Shown here: positions 11,090 through 34,048 of the stretch, piece after piece
How the letters are laid out: every line of letters begins with the position of its first letter
Position numbering within the stretch: position 1 is the first letter of the stretch
Translations under genes and position numbers: made by a program
NCBI GenBank assembly: GCA_019787685.1
Contig: JAHNUO010000026.1
Coordinates: forward strand, 248,001 to 312,000
From: Chiua virens
Taxonomy: Eukaryota > Basidiomycota > Agaricomycetes > Boletales > Boletaceae
Length of the DNA stretch: 64,000 nucleotides
Direction: 5' to 3'
The notes under the pieces: model-generated
Seen by the model: the letters and a program-made list of their open reading frames with translations, nothing else
Told to the model about the DNA's origin: nothing
The model's database searches: none

Positions 11090-13381
11090 TCAAAGATGCA
11101 ATGTCCTTGGTCTAAATGACCATATCTCAATTACCATCTTTCCCGATCTCTTACACATGATCGCACACGTCCCTCCTTTACAAGCCACTTTCCACACGCT
11201 TTCACATCGCTCGCTCAAATCTCTGACAGCCGCCCCGCTCTGTGTTTCATACATTCGCACTCGACCGTCGTTGCCGCCGGTAATGAGAAAGTTCGAGTCG
11301 AACTGGAGGGACGTCACAGAGGAATCGTGGGCGGAGATGCGCTGCAAGGAGGTGAAATTGCGCAGATCAAACGTGATGACACGTCCGTCGGACCCGCCGG
11401 TGGCAAGGAGGCCAGTGGTAGGGCAGAGTTGTAACTGACATACGAGGGCCGTGTGCCCCTGCAATAGCGCCATGCACTGCCTGTCACGATCGTTGAAGTA
11501 TCATACATAGAAGGGCGGACGATGGACTGACCCTGACATGGCATCCCATACACGGACCGTTGTATCCATCCCTCCGGAGACTACGCGAACACCATCAAAT
11601 GCCACCGAATAAATCTCCTGTTCGTGACCAGTGAGGACGTGTAGACACTCCCCCGTGTCTACGCTCCATATCTACAACGTCATTTCCGTTAGAGCGTACA
11701 GGTACTGAGGTATTACCGTATGGGTCAATAGACGGAATGTACGTACTCGGCAACTTCTATCGTAACTCCCGCTCACAACCATGTTGCCGCATACATCGAG
11801 ACATCGGACGCTGTTCGAGTGACCTTGTAATATCCGAAGCATTCGGCCTTGCTGTATATCCCAAACCCGGACCGTTGTGTCACGGGAACCGGTCACCGCA
11901 ATTGGACGGTTGTGTAATACACGGGCACATCTGATAGTTGCAGCATGACCGCGAAGAATGTAGATACAGTGGCTTGTAAAATTGGTATCAGCCAGAAACA
12001 GACACATGGAACTGATGAAGTACATACCCCGAAACCACGTCCCAGACACGCAAACTCTTATCGCAGCCAGCACTAACGACAATTGGATTTGGTTGACCCC
12101 AGCCTTCTGAAGTACAACACAAATCGCTCGGCTTCCCTGGCCCCTCCGACCGTGGTGTCATCCTCGGTGGTCTCTTCTTTGGCATGTCGAATCCCAATGC
12201 ACGGCGATATTTCAAATGCACGCAGCCGTTTGTCAGGGGTGCGCTGGAAGACGCTGGAGACTCGTCACCATGTACTTGGGTATGGTCCTCGGGTTCGTCC
12301 CAATAGCCACCGCGACTGACAAGATGTACCGCCCACACACCTTGGTCGTGTCCCATAAGCGTGCGACACAAAACCCCGGTGTTGGCACTGTAAATATGAA
12401 CCTTTGAATTGGCGCATCCGACGACGATGCGATCAGAGTCCAGAGCTACGGACGTAACAACACCACCGTCAGGTGTCGCGATTGGCATGCGATGCGAACG
12501 AAGGAGATATCCCCCTCTTCGCATGTTAGACACTTGGATGCAATGTCGGAAGGTAATACGTTTGACGAAAATGGTTGTCACTCACTTAGAGTGTAGGAGT
12601 ACTCAAAATGTTTTCGGTATGACAGCGATGCGTCTTCACTAGTACACTTGTTGCTCAAGGTTTGTCTCCATGAGGATAGAGGAAACAGCTCTTGTCGTTT
12701 CAAACTTTCTCTTGCGGTGAGGGTTTGTAGGGCCGGATCCATTGGATGAGCGGGAAACGAGTCTGGGTCTTTCGAGGACTCCTCGGCGACCTCGTCGCTG
12801 ACCTCTGTTTCGTCGGGGTAATCTATCTTCAAATGAAAACGATACGTCCCGCACATCGTTTTCCAGAGCCATTCGTCCTGGACCAGGTCATGCCAGCGTT
12901 TGGAGACTTGGCTAGCTCTGGCAAGCGTTTTCGGATCGTCTACAAAGCTAAGGATATGCAACGCTAACTCTGGGGGAAGCTCTGCGAGGAAGTCACGTCT
13001 GAGCATAGGGGCAATGATTTGTGAAATGAATAGAAGCTCGGAGGGTGTGCAGTCATTAAGGAGAGATACGAGGTAGCGTTTACGGGATGTGGGGCCAAGC
13101 GCTATTAAGTTTGCGAACTCTATGCGGGATAGATTCGCAGGATCGTACGATCCGCCTTGTGCGTTGCAGAGGTGGAAGGCGTCGGCAAAGAGGGAGGCCG
13201 GGGCAGGTGATGGCGCAGGAGTTGGGGGGGAGGCAGTGGGTATATAAACGGTAGAAGATGACTTGCCTACGCTTGTGTGGCGCCGGTGATCACTTGTACA
13301 TGATTGCGGGGCTCTGCCTATCGACCTGCCAGCGATATCATGGGCCGGGTCTGGCGAACGTGGTGATGTGGGAGAAGCCAT
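11090..13381 (-). CDS. F-box/WD40 protein, Cdc4/Fbw7-type SCF substrate receptor
   Basis: The first exon from the ATG at 13381 encodes a Ser/Pro-rich leader, then an F-box (LPPELALHILSFVDDPKTLA followed by SQVSKRWHDLVQDEWLWKTM) that would bind Skp1. Later exons give WD40 blades: VVTSVALDSDRIVVGCANSK, LMGHDQGVWAV, SAGCDKSLRVWDVVSG, ILRGHAATIRCARVLHN, LQGHSNSVRCLDVCGN, LLQGHTALVCQLQLCP, ending IEIWSFRPRTLHL at 11090. A linker of about 60 residues interrupts the second and third blades (near 12090-12290), longer than in yeast Cdc4. The protein would present phosphorylated substrates to a cullin-RING ligase. An in-frame upstream ATG at 13429 would add 16 residues, but the Ser/Pro leader beginning MASPTSPRSP looks the natural start. 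The Cdc4 class is favoured by GHDQGVWAV and the long N-terminus; the Met30 class is less likely. Confidence 0.85.
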
Positions 13382-13703
13382 CTGGTTAGAATTATAGTCT
13401 GTAAATCGTAACCAAGTGATCAGCAGCACAGAGGGCTGAGCACGATGATCAACGAATTGTCCAGCGCGGGGTCGTTGTCGTGGTTCGTCGCAAAGCTCGA
13501 CAACTTGGCAGTTGTGCCAGTGACATTGCCGGTATCAGATGAGAATTAATTTCCATTTTTGATACACACAGATCACGTGCTTGAACTCTCGTCTTTCTCC
13601 TGTGTGCTTAGCGTTGGTTAGTCCGTGTCATTTCTCAGCTACTCTAGATCTGGAGGCCTTCCGAACTTTCGTTCTTAGCAGAGTCCGGCTCGCTTCCAGA
13701 AAA
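13382..13703. promoter_or_regulatory. Shared divergent promoter region
   Basis: These 322 bases separate the starts of the minus-strand F-box gene and the plus-strand J-domain gene, so they must hold both promoters. No clear TATA box is visible; CT-rich patches are present near 13600-13625. Confidence 0.55.
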
Positions 13704-15717
13704 ATGACAAACAAAAAGAAGGCTCAAGCCAAGAAACAAGCCCAAGCAAAGGCAATCAAGTACGCTTGGCTTCATCATCTTCATCCCGACCCTTGCTAAA
13801 TCGTTTTCAGGACTCAGACACAACCAGAGCCCGAGTCGAAACCTACAAGCCCCCTGTCTCCCTCCTCGTCTTCAGTTAAATCTCCTTCCTTGGAGAAGCC
13901 CACAGGTCCCACCGCAGACGATATCAAAGAGCAAGGAAATGTCGCTTTCAAAGCAAAACAGTACGACGATGCTATCGGCCTGTATACTAAAGCCATAGGT
14001 CGCCCCTTTCCCTCCGCGGCATTTTGCTGTGTGATCATTGACACGCTCTTCCTTCAGAGTTGAAGCCCACCGAGCCTTCCTATCTCACCAACCGTGCCGC
14101 ATCTTACATGGCATTGAAACGTTTCCGACCGGCACTGGCGGATTGCCAGCAGGCTGCCGCATTGCAATCGGCCCAACCTTCATCCAAGACCCTGATCCGC
14201 CTTGCGCGATGTCACCTTGCTTTAGGGTTTTCTGAGGCTGCACTGACGACCTTACGTACTGTGATTCCTTTGGAACCGACCAATGCTGTTGCGCTACAGC
14301 TCCAGGAGAAGGTCCTAGAGCTCGAAGCTCACTTGCGTAACTTTGACAGTTCGAAGCGCAAAAAGGAGTGGGGAATGGCCCGAATAGCTTTGGATAAGTG
14401 TCTGCAAAGCATAGCGGGCGAGGGTGGTGAAATACCGACGCAGTGGCGCTTGTGGAGAATCGAGTTGGAACTCTCGCGTGCTAATTGGGATGCTGCAAAT
14501 ATTGCTGCAAAGTAAGTACAGTGGCGAGGTATCACAACAGCGCCTGATCCTTGGTCGTAGCGACGCTATGAGACTTGATCCCAATTCCCCCGAGATTCTT
14601 GCTGTGCGTGGGCTAGTGCTCTTTCTCTCCGGCAAACTGCCACAAGCACTTCAACACGTTGCGTCAGCACTCCGGTTGGACCCCGAGTATGAAGTTGCTT
14701 CACGACTACGAAAGCGTATCAAGGACGTCGAACGGATAAAGGAAGAGGGAAACACGGCCTTCAAAAATGGTAAACTAGAGGAAGCGATTACCCTTTATAC
14801 CGAGTGCTTAGAAGTATGTGTCATACCTGTAATCCTGATCACTGCTGATTTCTCTCCCCACCAGCGTATAGGTGAGGCGGATGAGGAGGGTAAAGGCGGG
14901 CAAATCCGGGCTACCCTGTTGTCAAATCGCGCGACTACATTAGTTAAGGTATTGCACTTTCAAGCACATGCTTGTTTCGTTTTGCTTATGATGACGGCGG
15001 TAGCTCGAGAGATATACTGATGCCTTGGTCGACACCGAAGCTTCCCTCGCGCTCCTTCCAACGTCCTTCAAAGCCTTGCGTACTCGCGCTCGCATCAATC
15101 TACACCTTGAGAAGTTCGATACCGCAGTCGCGGACTTCAAATCTTCTATCGAGCAGGCTGAATTTGAGAATGCTGACGCAGATGTCAGATCCCTTAGGAC
15201 CGAGCTCAGGAAAGCTGAAGCTGACCTAAAACGGAGTAAATCGAAGGACTATTATAAAATTTTAGGTGGGTCCTCATTTGCCCTGTAACATGGATTCATT
15301 CTGATATTCGTGTTCAGGCATTCCAAAAGACTGTTCAGAGACCGAAATTAAAAAGGCGTACCGTCGGGAAAGTTTAAAACACCACCCAGATAAGGTGAGA
15401 CCACCCCTCTAGTCCTTGCAGTGATTATAATCTCATCTTCCTTCTAACCCCAGGGCGGAGACGAAGAAAAATTCAAGCTGGTTGCTGAAGCACATGCTGT
15501 ACTTTCGGATTCTCAGCGACGAGGGCGGTATGACATGGGCGAAGACGAAGATGGGCAAAATGAATCTGGAATGGCCGGCCCATTTGGGGGTATGCATCCG
15601 GGCGATCTGGCAGATATCTTCGCGCAGTTCCAGGGTGGTGGTTTTGGTGGTGGACCTTTTGGCTCAAGCAACTTCCGCTTCCGAGCCGGGGGAACCTCAG
15701 GCGATTTTGATTTTTAA
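13704..15717 (+). CDS. TPR and J-domain co-chaperone (DNAJC7/Tpr2-type)
   Basis: The protein starts MTNKKKAQAKKQAQAKAIK at 13704 and runs through about eight exons. TPR motifs follow: DIKEQGNVAFKAKQYDDAIG, then PSYLTNRAASYMALKRFRPA, a middle set (PEILAVRGLVLFLSGKLPQA), and a second cluster (IKEEGNTAFKNGKLEEAITL). The C-terminal J domain is SKDYYKIL, then a short exon GIPKDCSETEIKKAYRRESL, then HHPDK, the HPD motif that stimulates Hsp70 ATPase. The end is a Gly/Phe-rich tail (FQGGGFGGGPFG) finishing SGDFDF at 15717. TPRs before the J domain is the DNAJC7 architecture, which passes clients between Hsp70 and Hsp90 in the cytosol. All expected parts are present, so the gene looks intact. Confidence 0.9.
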
Positions 15718-15937
15718 GCCACTCGTCGTACTTTTGGTCACCGTCGCACACTTCCCTGCTGTATTATGATCATGGCATACCCTACTTTATATCCCTTTAG
15801 GACTACGAATGGCGCATCAGCGCATCAGAGCGAACACGTGACGTAAATCAACCCCTGTCGTTATTGATGCGAGTTTGAGTCAAAACTTCAACTACTGTTA
15901 CAGTTCACCTTCAAACCAGATCATCCAAACATTCAGT

Positions 15938-16730
15938 ATGTCAAATCTGAAGCAGGGAACCCTTTCCTTTGCAACCGTAAAACGAACCAACTCTGCCCCC
16001 AACGGAAAATTGCAAGAGAAAACCGCGGTCGCAGAAAAGGCCCGGGCGAAAACCAAGCAACAAGATATCTCATTGGAGACTCAGAAAGCATCAAATCATG
16101 TAGTCGAGATATCCTCTGACGAAGGAGATGCCGCTCCGGCGGAAGTCACGGTCCCAGCCAAGCGAATGCGTGCGAAGGCACAGTCATTTGATAGAACCAT
16201 AAAACGAGCACCCTCGCAGCCCTTGCAGCCTGAGAAACAAAAACATTCCCCAGCGGCGATAGAGAGGGAGCATCTGGATGTCGAAGATAAAGCCGGTCGT
16301 TACCGCAGATACTACAATGAAGTCAGGTCGAAGATGGGTCATATTCCGCCTGGTAAGCACCACATGACTCGTTGTGAATGCCGCGGAAAGGAGTTGATCC
16401 CGTTTGGAATTTATAGTCCATTCGGAAGGACAAAACAAGATATACCAGATGCTTCGCTTCTTTGACATGTCAGTTTTTCCGCTTATTTGGTTGGTTTATG
16501 CTCACGATGGCTCTAGGTCCTACGAATACGGACCGTGCATTGGGATGACAAGGCTGGAACGATGGGAGAGAGCGGAGGCATTTGGTTTCAATCCCCCTGT
16601 GGAAGTAAGTCGATGTTGTTCTCCGCCTGCCCAAATATAAACATGTTCTCAGGTTCGGGAAATTTTACTCACCAAGGAAGGCGTCGAAAAGGAAGAGTAT
16701 GCCCAGAGTGTACTGTATGGCGAGGTTTGA
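15938..16730 (+). CDS. DNA polymerase delta small subunit (POLD4/Cdm1-type)
   Basis: Four exons (15938-16352, 16417-16468, 16517-16604, 16653-16730) join in frame. The conserved C-terminus reads YQMLRFFDMSYEYGPCIGMT, then RLERWERAEAFGFNPPVEVR, matching the POLD4 core (LxxFDLxxxYGPCxGxTRLxRWxRAxxxGxxPPxEV) and ending EYAQSVLYGEV. The N-terminus carries KQGTLSFATVKR, a likely degenerate PCNA-interacting peptide as in other POLD4 proteins. A disordered basic segment follows. HVVEISSDEGD resembles a SUMO-interaction motif. The subunit stabilises the replicative polymerase at PCNA in the nucleus; it is present in fission yeast (Cdm1) and absent from budding yeast. The ATG at 15938 was chosen because it begins directly before the PCNA-binding peptide; an in-frame ATG at 15875 would add 21 residues. 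Confidence 0.88.
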
Positions 16731-18158
16731 GATGTAGCAAAGTAAGGAAACTTGTCCTCGGAACCGATGAAGCTCAAGCTTTCATTCGGTCGGCCTTTGC
16801 TAGGCTTCAATTTCCTTGCTAAACTATCCTGTGTTGTTCACAATACTGATGTACTTTGATCATGATTAATGACTAGCCCGGCTTGATCTGGAAGCACCGA
16901 ATCCACCGATCGGCTAACTCCGTCGTCATCTTGTTGAGCCCCGTCCGTGACGGTTTACAGCGGAAAACGTTTCTGAAGTTGTAAAAAATGAACTCCACAG
17001 AGCCCACTTTTGCACGCTCTCCTCTCCATTTCCGGGGACTCGGAAATAGTTGAAATGACGTTGATCACCCTTAGTAGCTGTCCGACATCCATGCTCCGCC
17101 AGCCGTCACCTCGGCCACAACGATGGTCCAGGCCCTCATCATGCCGTGTGCCGCGACATGAGACTTTGCTTCCGGGAATCATAATCGACGAGTTCCGGTG
17201 ACTTTCCACCTTCCACTAACGCTAGGCATGATTCAGAACCAGAGGGTCAGTCATCTCGGTCCAGTTCCCATTATTTCAACCATGTTGAAATGGTGTTTAC
17301 ATTATGCAGTTTCGGCCATCCGGCCCTTCGATCGAGTTCTCCCCTCAGATCTCAGACCTCATCCTTCAAGGACAGTATCATCATCGATGGAGTATTCTGC
17401 GTGTCATTGTGTTCCATGTATTAAGTGAGTCGTTATCTTGCGTATGATTTCTGAAAACCATGGGTTGACTCCGAATCAACGAGTCTGAAAGGGAACTTGG
17501 TACTTGGTTACTGATCAACATGTGTACGTACTGTGGATACTCATTCGAATACATACTACTGACTCAGCAAGAAGTTTCCTTTCGTGTCAAAACTTCCCCA
17601 CCGTCCGTTTTTCAAGACAGTTTTGTCATCGTGGAAAGGAAATGACGAAAGAGTATCTATTACCTCAGGTTTGTCACAGCGGCGTGGCAAGCTCGTCCTC
17701 GCACTTTGGGTACTTTTGCTCGGACTCGATCCGGTGCATGGAATCTCAGGAGAACGGAAGTGGCAGGTGATAGATTGATCTCGGATGACCTTGTATTGAT
17801 TGCCTCAAAAGGTGATTTTGGAACACACAATATTGAAACGCAACATGGAGATAGGTGTGCACTATTGCTCATCTCACCACCGTGCAAGGATGGAGCATTC
17901 GGCTCAAGTCACTGTCCGTTCTTGCGTCACCGCGAAACTTATGTACATCAATGGAACCATACTGTGTTGGAGTCACTGTTCTTGTACTCTTTGAGGAATC
18001 CAGACCCATGGGCGATGCATCCCCGCTTGTGAGCGTATTTTATCATTATGAGACAGAAGGCCTCGGTTGCTAATATATAAAGCGCTCTCTCTCTCCGATG
18101 GAACTATCTATAAAACAAAGTCGAATCCCAGTGAACTCAACTCCCATCTTCCCATACT
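16731..18158. other. Intergenic, no recognised gene
   Basis: No frame matches a family I know. I looked for remnants of the downstream monooxygenase and saw none. The right end holds the likely core promoter of the first monooxygenase copy. Confidence 0.45.
18074..18082 (+). promoter_or_regulatory. Putative TATA box (TATATAAAG) and CT tract
   Basis: TATATAAAG lies 77 bases before the ATG at 18159 and is followed by a CTCTCTCTCTCC pyrimidine tract, a common fungal core-promoter layout. Confidence 0.5.
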
Positions 18159-20752
<2,594 letters not shown>

Positions 20753-22087
20753 TCTCTCTATACCCGAGTGTTCTTTACTACTTGTCCCTTTTTTTTCGCC
20801 GTCAAGCCTCGGTCGTCGTTACTATATATTTGCGGAATTGACACTACGTTGTGGAATTTCAGAATCACTGTTCTATGTACTTTGTCACTTGTATAAGTTA
20901 GGGTCGGTAAGGTATCTCAGGTCGTCAGGCTTTTTGACAAATCGGGCTGTGTAGCTTATTAGTACATATAAGGCCGTCGGAGTTACTATGATACCACTTG
21001 AGTGGCCGTCTTCGTCACTTTACTTGATGGAACCTGCGATCACGGAGCGGAAGTTACAGTCCAAGTTAGCTCTGTATAGCCTGGTAACCGGAGACACTTT
21101 TCATTACTATGTAATGACCGATTTGGTAGTCTAGCGGTGCCGTTCAGAATTACTAACACCAAGTGAGGCTTGGCTCACAGATCGAACCGGGCTATGTGCA
21201 TGAAGCTTGACATTTGACATGAGCCCCCGGATCGGCCAGTTATACTTCATACCAAGTACTCATCTCTCATCTGACTTCAATATTTCAATATAAAGCCTCG
21301 GAGTTATAGCGGTGAGTGCCTTAACAGGATTTCATCTGAAGGAATATTACGTTTCAGTTTCAAATAGGCACATATGTACTGTCGGTCACCCCTCGCCGGA
21401 GTGCGCGCAGTTCTCAATACCTATACCCGGACATCCCGAAGATACATAGGCCCCACGTCGGTCGCGCAGCTCCAGAGACATCCAGAGAAGTTACGCTTGT
21501 TTATATCTAACTTCCATCATGCTCCATTTCTGCTTTTTGACTCGTGCAACGTTGAGTCAACGTCAGTGTGGTCGCTCCTGGTTCCAGGCAGTGCAAATGC
21601 ATTCATTGACAATTTGGAGTTCTTAGATAAGACAACACCAAAGACAGTGCTCGAACCCGGCGCCGAGGTACCCCATCATACGCCACAGGGACTCCAAATC
21701 GTACATACCGCTCGCTGGCAGAGCTCAAAATAACCTGATGGCACGGTAACGCACATATTAGACACAATTGTGCACACCTGGCGTGAACTTACGGCCCAAT
21801 CAGCCAATCAACGTCTGTAACTCGCCAGCTACAAGCCTCCTTTGACCCACCAGGCTTCTCTTGACCGGCCAACCCTTATGGCGGATTTTGCTCATTCTCG
21901 CGAAATGAACGTTTGAGGCCTTCTTTTGTGACCCCCTTGTTGGTAAGTCACAGATCAATCTTGGAAGGCGGCTACAAGTTTACAAGACGAGTCACTCAGG
22001 GGGATCTCAAGAAGAGGTTGGTATACCGTTTTAAAGGCCACCCGTGACCACCTCCCGACACCAAACTCCTCACTAGCACCCACCACC
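20753..22087. other. Intergenic; right part duplicated upstream of copy 3
   Basis: The segment from about 21640 to 22087 is clearly similar to 25930-26337, including GTACCCCATCAT-like text and the final 60 bases before each ATG. The open frame at 21374-21733 is not recognisable and is only partly shared with the duplicate, so it is probably not a gene. Confidence 0.55.
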
Positions 22088-24812
<2,725 letters not shown>

Positions 24813-26337
24813 CTTATTTATGTTCGAGCATACTACCAATGACCAATGACCACATTCTGAATCCGGATTTCTAAAGCTGAAGCAAGTCACATTCAGGACA
24901 TGCTTCCCAGTGTTCCCACCGATAAGTTCGCTTCAAGTTCAAGGGGCTATTGTTCGTGGGTTAAGACAAAGATTGCCGAGTTGAACCAACTCGTTCGAGA
25001 AATATGTAATACACCAGGGCTGTACCTATAAGTAATCAACTTCGACTTTCATTCGGGCCCTTTCAAATCGTTTGAGGCTCGGGCCAGCCCGAGTGGCACA
25101 TCAGTCGCTACTAGAATGCATCCGATCAGCATCGGACTCATCCTTAGTTCTGAAGAAAAGCAGGTCATTGGCATGTAGTCAAACGTTCATACATATTAGG
25201 ATGTATGTAACGCTGAACTAATTTTAGACGGACTGGTTACGTGCTAGAACTTGAAGTTCAAAATCCGATTCGCATCTTAGCGGACATAAAATATCACGAG
25301 AGCCAGTTCGCCTGAACTGACGCCACTGATCGGCTACATGCCATCATGCCATTTACATGCTATCAAAGTCTACTATTCCCCCCTTATGTACGTTCAATGC
25401 ACTCGGGAATCGTTAGTGCTCTCTTACGTTTTCGGTTTACTGTATATGCACATACATAGTAGTAAGGTACTAACTTCATCGCGCCCAGTAACTTGAAGCT
25501 ACCTGTGGTCCTGTGCCCAGAGATACGCCCATTACAGAAAGACGGCGAACATCCAGCAAGTTTCCAATGAAAATATCTTTTTCCGCACTGTCTAGTACAT
25601 GGGGCAGCCTATTTGGAGGTGTTACTGCTTGCTGCTCTCTTGTGGACCTGCCTCCAATCAGAGCTCGCATTTTAAAGAAGGCAATCAAGGGTCCTAAAAA
25701 GGTTTTTTTCTTCTTCAAGGAGCTTGGTTTCAGACCACTGTGAGTCCTGACCATCCTTCAGTTCACTGATTAGTATGGTGTGTTTTTAATATATATTACC
25801 ATTGGGCAGCGACTGACTCAACATTACACGAGTTGATAAGCAGAAACACGGTGTGATGGCAGGTCACATATAAACAGGCGTAGCTCGGGAATCAGGGTCT
25901 CTTAGATCGAACGACGGGGATTGAAGCTGGTGCTGGAGTACCTCATCCTGGTGCACTCTATGGGCGCCGGGGTCATCGTACGTATCGCTCGCCGGCAGGG
26001 ATCAAATAACAACACAGTGAGCAGTCGGTAACGCGAAGATTTGACAACCTTATGCACACTTGACGTGAACGCACCCCCCAATCAGCCAATCCGAGTCAAG
26101 TTCTGGAGTTTGCCAGTTGTAATCCTTCTGAACCCTTATGCTAATTTGCTTGAAATGAACGTTCGAGGCCTTCATTTCGCGACCCCCTTGTTGGTAGGTA
26201 TGGGATAGTTCCGACAGGCGTCTGCAAGTTTACAACACAAATTACTCAGGAACATATCAAGCAGAGGTTGGTTTACCGTTTTAAAGGCCACCCGTGACTA
26301 CCTCCCGACACTAAACTCCTCACTAGCACCCATCACC
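24813..26337. other. Intergenic; right part duplicated from upstream of copy 2
   Basis: From about 25930 to 26337 the sequence parallels 21640-22087. The rest shows no recognisable gene. Overlapping frames at 25476-25754 (-) and 25513-25743 (+) have no family resemblance. Confidence 0.5.
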
Positions 26338-29002
<2,665 letters not shown>

Positions 29003-29237
29003 GAAATTTCGAAGGTTCTATGATGTACGTTATCGTAGAAGTATACAGGGTAACAGTACGTGTTCGTGAAATCGGGTATATTTGTTTCAAGTGGCGATGT
29101 GTGTGGGACTTAGCCTGTCACTTTATCATAAAAATCTGTAACCCGCCCAGATTGTGCCGATATTGCCTCAGTATAACAGGAAGCCCGAGGCATCGGGACG
29201 TCAAGTACTGAACAGTCCGCCAGTGATGTTAGTATTC

Positions 29238-29695
29238 GCTTCAGTCCACCTGCGACAGTGAAAGTGTCAGCAAGCTTGTTAACGATACAGACCAATCCTT
29301 GGCGGCGGATCTGGACATCAGTCCAGGTGGATGTGTTCCACCATAGTCCGTCCCATAATTTCGTCGCAGCGAGGAAAATCAAGCCGATGGTGAGATATGC
29401 AACGAGCGGAGAATTCTTTGACGAGGTACCTCTCGAGCAAGTCAGTGACGTCGAGATTTGAGCTGAGACCATCAACAAAGGGAGTAAGAAAAAATTTCGC
29501 TTTCCAGAGTGGCGACATTCTCTAGGCCTCAGGGACGCCGCGCAGTCCGATCAATACGAACACGACGAGCGCCGTTTCTAGAACGTAGCAGACGAGTTGG
29601 AAGGGGTGCTCGTAGTGGTTCGATCTGACAAATACGATAACATTGGGTGATGTTTCTGAGATCGATACTTGGCTATTTCGCGGAATTTACCGTGA
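29238..29695 (+). pseudogene. Decayed C-terminal relic of a copy-1-type FAD monooxygenase
   Basis: Aligned by eye, this stretch follows the nucleotide order of copy 1 at about 20155-20750, with many changes and stops. Landmarks are ACAGACCAATCCTTGGC for copy 1's ACACCAATCGTTGGC, GTGTTCCACCATAG for GTGTTCCGCCACAG, and AGCGGAGAATTCTTTGACGA for CGGAGAGCTTCTTGACAA. Further on come CTCGAGCAAG, CATCAACAAAGGGAGTAAG for GATCAGCAAAGGGAAGAAG, and near 29665 CTGAGATCGATACTTGGCTA for CTGAGATCGATGACTATTTT. The N-terminal flavin part is absent. It is therefore a truncated seventh member, of the copy 1 lineage rather than the neighbouring copy 3 lineage. Confidence 0.72.
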
Positions 29696-29870
29696 TAGAG
29701 GCGATACTGTGTACAAGGTCCAAATGATGTTCCTGCCACGAGCAGCCGGTGATGATTTGTGTTACTTCAAGTTGTGTGGGATTCGATGTAAAAAAAGCAA
29801 CCAACAGATAGCGTGGGTACTAGCAATCTTCCCGGAAATCGTCGTATCAACTCGATAGAAGGCTGCCTCA

Positions 29871-30013
29871 AGCGTGACGAATAAGAATAACCGAATCCTG
29901 CAGGGAAACTCGAGTTTCGATTCGAACACACAAGTGTTTGAAGTGTGGCGAATAAGAATAACCGAATCATGGAGGGAATCTCCGAGTCTCGATCCGAACG
30001 CACAAGTGTTTGA
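29871..30013 (+). repeat. Two-unit tandem repeat, 71-base period
   Basis: Units begin at 29871 and 29942. Each contains GAATAAGAATAACCGAATC near its start and CACAAGTGTTTGA at its end. About ten substitutions separate the two. A third start (AGCGTCC) follows at 30014 and then diverges. Confidence 0.85.
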
Positions 30014-30520
30014 AGCGTCCTTTGCGTTTGGTATGAGGCCTTTAGCCAGAAGGTAGACCGTGCTGGCAATTGAGCGGATACGCAAGGTTCAAATTAGCTG
30101 CCTGTTATCACATGTCAATCTAACTCCGAAACTCGCGTCAACATTGAGCCGCTGTCTCGTCATTCATATCGTTTCTCATGTACATGCAGTACGATGCTAA
30201 CAGGAAATGATTGGGGACTTTAGGGTGAGTGGTTTTAACAACTTTGCTCCAAACCATATTGAAATACATTCAGCGATTCAGAGCCAACTTGAACCATGGT
30301 TGAGATCATCAAGGACATCTCAAGATCCACTGGTTGTTCATCACTTACTACAGGAAAAGGGACTACGATCGGAGCATACGGATCTTGCCTTGCTAGTTCG
30401 TCTCAACTCAGCATCTTTGGAAGTAACTTTAATACCGCATTGGAGGTCAGTATGCTGTGCCCAGCACAGCATGATACTTAATGTTACCCCCCACCAGTCG
30501 CTTTATCAGCATCTTCCACC

Positions 30521-33150
<2,630 letters not shown>

Positions 33151-34048
33151 TAGAAATGTCGCGGGGGTCCTTGTACAACAAATTATGTCGAGAGCTGTAT
33201 GGTTGTAAATATACACAAGACACAGAGCCGCTCAGCTCGCCGCTGCCTCGGCATTCCAAATAGGCTTGAGTACCTACCTTTTCCACGTCCTCGAACAGGT
33301 ACATAGTTTCGCTAGCAACTTCAGCGGTCATGGATTAGCCACGTACCGCAGGCTCCTCGATGTATCCCCCACCATTATGCCAACTGTTCGAGGTAACAGT
33401 AATCTCCGCCGGGCTGCTTCTGTTGAAACTTCAGCCGATCCAACGGAGAGGACATTAGGGTCAGCGTGGATCAGAAAATTGCGAGGGGGAAAAGTGGTGC
33501 CGGTGATCGATTATCGATTATCGATGATCTTCGGGTCCCCTTGAGTGGTATAGTATGATCGACGTTTGGAGCTGTGCCCACCAAAAAAAAAAACTGGCTG
33601 CATGCTCTTCGCGTAGCCCATTATTAGTAGTCGTCGAATCTTTCGCAGCTGCGGGGGATGTGACATACTGAAACTGCACGGGCTCCCGCATCTCGTGGCA
33701 TTGTCCATATCCCCCCGATACTTACCATTAGTCGCAGTAAGAATTGGGGTGTCTGTGGAACAAAAAAAACTGGCCAGATACGGCGAATGAACCGTTTGGT
33801 TGCAAAATAGGATGCTGAAGGTCAAAAACTGCGTACCAGACGGACACCAGTAAGTATGTATCATGATCTCAACCTGTTAGCTCTGTGTATCTTGCCGTAC
33901 GGGCAGCGTGGATAAGTAGATGCCGCTGACTTAGTTACTAGGGATGTTTCGGGACCATTTTCGCGGTGTTTTGGAATCGGTTTTGGGTGGCGCGCGCTAT
34001 ATTCGGGATCTGCCGATTGCTAGTCTCGAACCCAACGTTACTTATCTC
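33151..34048. other. Intergenic between copy 4 and the inserted element
   Basis: The first 200 bases resemble the 3' flanks of copies 5 and 6 (for example GGTCATGGATTAGCC at about 33328 and again near 46260). Simple sequence occurs at 33505-33535 (CGATTAT repeats) and short A runs near 33583 and 33761. No gene is recognised. Confidence 0.5.

Larger units (their letters stand above)
29003..30520. other. Intergenic with a monooxygenase relic and a tandem repeat
   Basis: It holds the decayed monooxygenase C-terminus (29238-29695) and the two-unit repeat (29871-30013). From 30014 to 30520 nothing is recognised beyond the presumed promoter of copy 4. Confidence 0.6.

Noticed and set aside
21374..21733. 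A 119-codon open frame upstream of copy 2 as a gene
   Set aside because: Its right part lies in DNA duplicated before copy 3, where the frame is not kept, so it is probably a chance opening.
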